Both the position numbers and the translations under genes were made by a program. From the NCBI GenBank assembly GCA_018242205.1, contig JAFECJ010000006.1, forward strand, positions 78,677 to 142,676: DNA of 64,000 nucleotides. Direction: 5' to 3'. The notes under the pieces were generated by a model. The model did no database searches. It saw only the letters and a list, made by a program, of their open reading frames with translations, and had not been told where the DNA came from. This DNA comes from Pseudomonadota bacterium (lineage in GTDB: Bacteria > Pseudomonadota > Alphaproteobacteria > Rhizobiales > Xanthobacteraceae). Below are positions 61,066 through 64,000 of the stretch, in pieces; the first letter of the stretch is position 1, and the number at the start of each line of letters is the position of its first letter.

Positions 61066-62130
61066 CTACCGCACCGCTCCGAAATTCAACGGATATGGCG
61101 GCGACGGCGGCACCAGCGCCTCCAGCTTTCGATTCACAATGCTACCGTTCTCGCTGACGATTACCGGCCAGCGTGCGCCCGGACGATAAGACAGCAAATA
61201 ATCGAACGTCGCCACGCCGTGCGAGTGCTGGCCGCGCTCTTGGCTCTTGGCATCAAAATCGATCATGCCATCGATATGGCATTCTTGTGTCTGCTCGTTG
61301 CACTGAACTTTCACTGACTCTGGCTTCACGGCGTAATTCCGCACCGGCCAACGGGCGATGAATTTCGTAAGCTGATTTACGACATCGACGCGCGGCAACA
61401 GCTTCCCGAAATAGGAAACCTGTTCCGAATAAATGTCGTTCAAAATTTTGAGATACTGTTCCGTGGAACCAGAAAGGATCACATTCAACGCGACAACAAA
61501 ATCTTTGGAGCGCGCCTCCAGACTCGAAACGGCGTTGTCATTCGGACGTACGCTAGGCCGCGCCGGTGCCGGCGCAGGATCGTAAACCGCGACATTGATT
61601 CCGAGACCTTCGGCTTCCGCCGGCGTCAGCCAGTTCATCGACGCCGGAGCCGCACTGGACAGATAAAAGATAGCACGTTCCGACAGTCCCAACTGAGCGA
61701 GATAGGCACCATAAATCGCATTACCTGAGCCGGTTTCGACCGGCGTACCCCCTTGGAACCGGTACACCGAATGGAAGCCGATCAGCGCTCCCTTGCCCAT
61801 CAATCGCTTGGTCCCGCCCAGCCAAGCCATCGCGCAGGCCGAGGCGCAGATAGAGCCGCTCGCTACCCAGGTCGAAAAATTGCGCATCCTAATGGCCTTG
61901 CCGATCTCGATACCGGCATAGGCATTGCCGCCCCTGCTGTCGAAAACGACGAGCCCGCTCTTGAACGGGGCGATCTTGGTCAGAAAGACTTCCCGATCTT
62001 CATAATTGAGATCGCCGCTGACGATGATCGCTCCTTCATCGTTGTTTTTCAGCGGCATGGCGTTGATGTCCGCGGCCCGAGCAGCCCCGCACAACAGCAA
62101 CACCCATGCAGCAATCACACCGACACGCAT
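61066..62130 (-). CDS. ClpP/crotonase-fold periplasmic protein (COG3904-like)
   Basis: A 354-residue exported protein: signal peptide to 'GAARA' (about 19), then a ClpP-like core with 'IIVSGDLNYEDREVFLTKIA', 'VVFDSRGGNAYAGIEIGKAI' and 'SGSICASACAMAWLGGTKRL'. S97 in 'CASAC' is placed as the nucleophile, flanked by C95 and C99, and H120 ('IGFHSVYRF') may be its partner. The C-terminal 150 residues form an unassigned domain with a Cys pair ('VQCNEQTQECHID'). The ATG at 62130 is chosen; the longer frame lacks a signal. Confidence 0.8.
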   Translation of the reverse strand: MRVGVIAAWVLLLCGAARAADINAMPLKNNDEGAIIVSGDLNYEDREVFLTKIAPFKSGLVVFDSRGGNAYAGIEIGKAIRMRNFSTWVASGSICASACAMAWLGGTKRLMGKGALIGFHSVYRFQGGTPVETGSGNAIYGAYLAQLGLSERAIFYLSSAAPASMNWLTPAEAEGLGINVAVYDPAPAPARPSVRPNDNAVSSLEARSKDFVVALNVILSGSTEQYLKILNDIYSEQVSYFGKLLPRVDVVNQLTKFIARWPVRNYAVKPESVKVQCNEQTQECHIDGMIDFDAKSQERGQHSHGVATFDYLLSYRPGARWPVIVSENGSIVNRKLEALVPPSPPYPLNFGAVR

Positions 62131-62218
62131 AGTCAACCCGCCGCCCACCAGCTTTAAATAGTTTGACGGCTTTTCACGCGTAAATCTAGCGCTAACTATC
62201 GCTGGTGGCACCGCAAGC

Positions 62219-62304
62219 GCAGAGCCCGCAGGGCGGATTAACGTAGCGTAATCCGCCAATCGTCCCACCCGGCACGTCACGCCTTCGGCCAACGCGCCCT
62301 ATGG
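62219..62304. repeat. REP-like element, copy 1
   Basis: Contains the perfect hairpin GGCGGATTA (62232-62240)/TAATCCGCC (62249-62257) and ends with AACGCGCCCTATGGGC. It aligns along its length with copy 2 at 62731-62815 in the same orientation. Such GGCGGATTACGC...CGCCCTACG repeats are frequent in Bradyrhizobium-type genomes. Confidence 0.75.
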
Positions 62305-62363
62305 GCTTCTTCAAGCGGCACCAGAAAGCGCGCCGAAGAACTCGCGCCGACCTTGAAGTCTCT

Positions 62364-62546
62364 TCACGCGTCAGGCGGCCGCTTTGTCAGCCGAAGCAGG
62401 CCCGGCAGGTATATCGCGGCGACCGATACAACCAATAATATCACAAGCACGATCACGAAATTGACGACGCTGTAGCCGAGCTCCTCACGGGACACGAACC
62501 AGCTCGCGATGACGCCGGTCCCATGAGGAGGATACGTACGAGCCAC
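62364..62546 (-). CDS. Possible 60-residue single-span protein
   Basis: From a GTG at 62546 the frame encodes 60 residues with one long hydrophobic span ('VVNFVIVLVILLVVSVAAIY') and a basic end ('LLRLTKRPPDA'). No clear ribosome site; it lies between the two REP-like repeats. It may be a real small membrane protein or chance. Confidence 0.3.
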   Translation of the reverse strand: MARTYPPHGTGVIASWFVSREELGYSVVNFVIVLVILLVVSVAAIYLPGLLRLTKRPPDA

Positions 62547-62730
62547 CCAATCACGACAGCCTCTCCGTTATTCCCACCGCAGTTCGCGGTTCATTGATAA
62601 CGACAGATGCCGTCGATCCGAGCATTGCGCTGAATCAAGACGAGACGAGTGGCCCGGTGGCCGGCCGATCTGCCGGGATCAGATACCAATAGAAACATTC
62701 CGCGAGAGTTCGGCTGCATTTCGATGAGCG

Positions 62731-62815
62731 GCAAGCCCGCAGGACGGATGAGCGCGGCGTCATCCGCCATTGCATCAACCCGTCGCGTTACGCTTCACTA
62801 ACGCGCCCTACGCCT
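62731..62815. repeat. REP-like element, copy 2
   Basis: Two hairpins: CGGATGA/TCATCCG (62745-62751, 62760-62766) and CGCGTTA/TAACGCG (62784-62790, 62799-62805), followed by CGCCCTACG. It ends just before the stop of the xre gene, so it may act as its 3' end. Confidence 0.75.
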
Positions 62816-62822
62816 CGACGTC

Positions 62823-63128
62823 TCACCCCTCCACGACCTCCAACTCGCCCACCGCCTTCTTCGTCGGCTTCACCGTCACGTCCTGTCCGAGCGCTGTGAG
62901 GAATTCCATGAGGCGCCCGACCGAGAACGGGCCGCCGCGATTGCGCAGCAGCGCCGAGACATTCGGCTGTTTGATGCCGAGCGCGGCGGCGGCTTGCGCC
63001 TGCGTCAGCTTGCGGGCCTTGACGATCCGGTAGATCTGCAAGGTCAGTTGCGCCTTCAGCAGTTCCTGCTCCGGATTGGGCAGGCCGAGATCGGCGAAGA
63101 TGTTCGGCTTTCGCTTATGCCGCTTCAT
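62823..63128 (-). CDS. XRE-family helix-turn-helix protein
   Basis: A 101-residue HTH protein: 'KLTQAQAAAALGIKQPNVSA' is the XRE helix-turn-helix (about 42-62), with 'FSVGRLMEFLTALGQDVTVK' after it. It resembles antitoxin-type XRE proteins usually paired with HigB/RelE toxins, but here it lies 13 bp downstream of hicA, on the same strand. The HicB in this operon has no visible DNA-binding domain, so this protein may supply operator binding. ATG 63128 is preferred. Confidence 0.85.
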   Translation of the reverse strand: MKRHKRKPNIFADLGLPNPEQELLKAQLTLQIYRIVKARKLTQAQAAAALGIKQPNVSALLRNRGGPFSVGRLMEFLTALGQDVTVKPTKKAVGELEVVEG

Positions 63129-63141
63129 TGACCGCATGCCC

Positions 63142-63372
63142 TCAGAGCAAGGCCACAAACTCATCGACCGTCATACCCGCCTGGGCGACGATCGCACGCA
63201 GCGTGCCGCGTTTGAGATCGCCGCTATGGACCGGCACGGTCACCTTCCGCGCCGGGTCACTCGCATGAATGAGGCGGCAATGGCTGCCTGTCTGTCGGGA
63301 AACCATGAAGCCTGCCCGTTCCAAAGCGCGGATCGCATCGCGCGCCGTGACGACGGGCAGCCGCTGGTTCAT
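63142..63372 (-). CDS. hicA: HicA mRNA-interferase toxin
   Basis: A 76-residue HicA with a dsRBD-like fold; the catalytic His31 is in 'SRQTGSHCRLIHASDP'. 'TARDAIRALERAGFMVSRQT' and 'VPVHSGDLKRGTLRAIVAQA' complete the pattern. The toxin cleaves mRNA and is neutralised by HicB, whose gene overlaps its start in an ATGA arrangement. Order here is antitoxin first, toxin second. Confidence 0.92.
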   Translation of the reverse strand: MNQRLPVVTARDAIRALERAGFMVSRQTGSHCRLIHASDPARKVTVPVHSGDLKRGTLRAIVAQAGMTVDEFVALL

Positions 63373-63605
63373 GCGGCCAGCGTGACCGTCACCTCGCGAA
63401 TGCGCGACGGCTCCTCACTCGGCAAGGCCTCGCCGCGCGCGACGGCATCCTCAATCACCAGGCGGATGGCGTCTTCGGCCATCGCCAGCGCCTCGCGCTC
63501 ATCCTTGCCGTAGGTCACGATCTCGGGAAACGCCGGCACGCGGACGGTGAAACCGCCCTCGTCTTCCGGCTCGAGCACGACGGCGAATTTGCGGGTGTTG
63601 GCCAT
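63369..63605 (-). CDS. hicB: HicB antitoxin (RNase-H-like domain only)
   Basis: A 78-residue HicB: 'FAVVLEPEDEGGFTVRVPAF' and 'PEIVTYGKDEREALAMAEDA' form the partial RNase-H fold that blocks HicA. The C-terminal HTH or RHH found in longer HicB proteins is missing. It heads the operon hicB-hicA-xre. An inverted repeat about 50-80 bp upstream may be the operator. Confidence 0.9.
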   Translation of the reverse strand: MANTRKFAVVLEPEDEGGFTVRVPAFPEIVTYGKDEREALAMAEDAIRLVIEDAVARGEALPSEEPSRIREVTVTLAA

Positions 63606-64000
63606 CGTTTCAGATTACCAGAAGACCGAAAGCGCCGCCACATGGTGCCGAGCATCCACGTCTTATGCCCCATCAAGACCGTGGATGACCGACCGATGGG
63701 TTTTTCTTCACTTACCCGCTTGACCTGCCTATTATCCTATGCTTTTATCCCTGTCGCCAGGCTCGGCAGAGGGCGTCGTCGCGAGACGTTTCGATGATGG
63801 AGCCGCCGCCCCGCAAGGGCGGGCTGCGATGAGGGCAACCTCAAAGCGGCGGCGCGGCGCCCGCGGCCGGGGGATGACGTACCCTCCGGGCTCGGGCGGC
63901 GCCGGGGCACCGCTCGCCGGCACTAAGACCGGCCGCGAGGAGCTCGCTGATGGTGAGCGCTACCCGCGAAAGCGGATCAGCCGCCAGAAGCGCGGCCCGG
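63606..64000. other. 395-bp right-edge region without an assigned gene
   Basis: Contains the hicB promoter side and GC-rich sequence. A plus-strand frame from ATG 63829 stays open to the edge (Arg/Gly-rich start, 57 codons), and a minus ORF (63732-63923) overlaps it; neither has clear coding character or a ribosome site, so no gene is called. Confidence 0.4.
63653..63687. promoter_or_regulatory. Inverted repeat upstream of hicBA-xre
   Basis: CATCCACG (63653-63660) and CGTGGATG (63680-63687) are perfect mirror arms, extended inwards by TCTT/AAGA with one bulged base. The position, 48-82 bp before hicB, suits an operator. Confidence 0.5.

Noticed and set aside
63732..63923. 63-residue minus ORF at the right edge
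   Set aside because: Pro/Arg/Ala-rich, no ribosome site, overlaps an equally doubtful plus frame.

Overview
The window is GC-rich, densely coded DNA from an alphaproteobacterium, most probably of the order Hyphomicrobiales (Rhizobiales) near the Bradyrhizobium/Xanthobacteraceae branch. This rests on a BA14K-type secreted protein, an Omp25/31-like porin-like barrel, an ATPase-inhibitor zeta subunit, a direct-repeat GTTC-N7-GTTC SOS box before recA, the recA-alaS neighbourhood and many small Tyr- or His-rich secreted proteins. Placement below order level is inference.

Layout. 1-3.5 kb: molybdenum hydroxylase genes (coxL fragment, coxS, a CoxG-like protein) and a pcaD-pcaC pair for the end of protocatechuate catabolism. 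4.7-10.3 kb: a complete branched-chain amino-acid (or related) ABC uptake operon, livH-M-G-F, a small membrane protein and livK. 10.3-24 kb: mixed housekeeping and metabolism (ccdA, P1 peptidase, FAD amine oxidase, BASS-like carrier, EF-hand protein, rpe-purB, murI, terC, rpsD, MBL hydrolase, a PrpF-type isomerase with a divergent LysR gene). 24-36 kb: bolA and grxD, a three-repeat cysteine-rich protein, a chemoreceptor, an Rrf2-FAD oxidoreductase operon and the purine genes purC, purS, purQ and purL. 36-48.5 kb: two unrelated NADP isocitrate dehydrogenases in tandem, a cyclic-nucleotide-type K+ channel homologue, alaS-GNAT-LysE, htpX and recA.

48.6-52.7 kb is an accessory island directly upstream of recA. 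It has lower GC, a transposase, a tRNA-like gene with an odd anticodon arm, small zinc-ribbon, ribbon-helix-helix and winged-helix proteins, several inverted-repeat operators, and a related array of 20-22 bp TGGCC repeats at each edge. 52.8-58 kb returns to core DNA with many small proteins, an outer-membrane barrel, SemiSWEET and a photoactive-yellow-protein-like PAS domain. fumA follows. A second AT-richer insert (59.8-60.9 kb) holds one DUF3883/PD-(D/E)XK protein that may be a solitary defence nuclease. The right end has a ClpP-fold periplasmic protein, two REP-like repeats and a hicB-hicA-xre operon.

The most unusual items are the TGGCC repeat arrays bounding the recA-proximal island with its tRNA-like gene, the tandem non-homologous isocitrate dehydrogenases, the lone DUF3883 protein, the TrmJ-DUF559 fusion and the PYP-like protein without a chromophore cysteine. 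All functions are read from sequence and memory of families; no database search was run.
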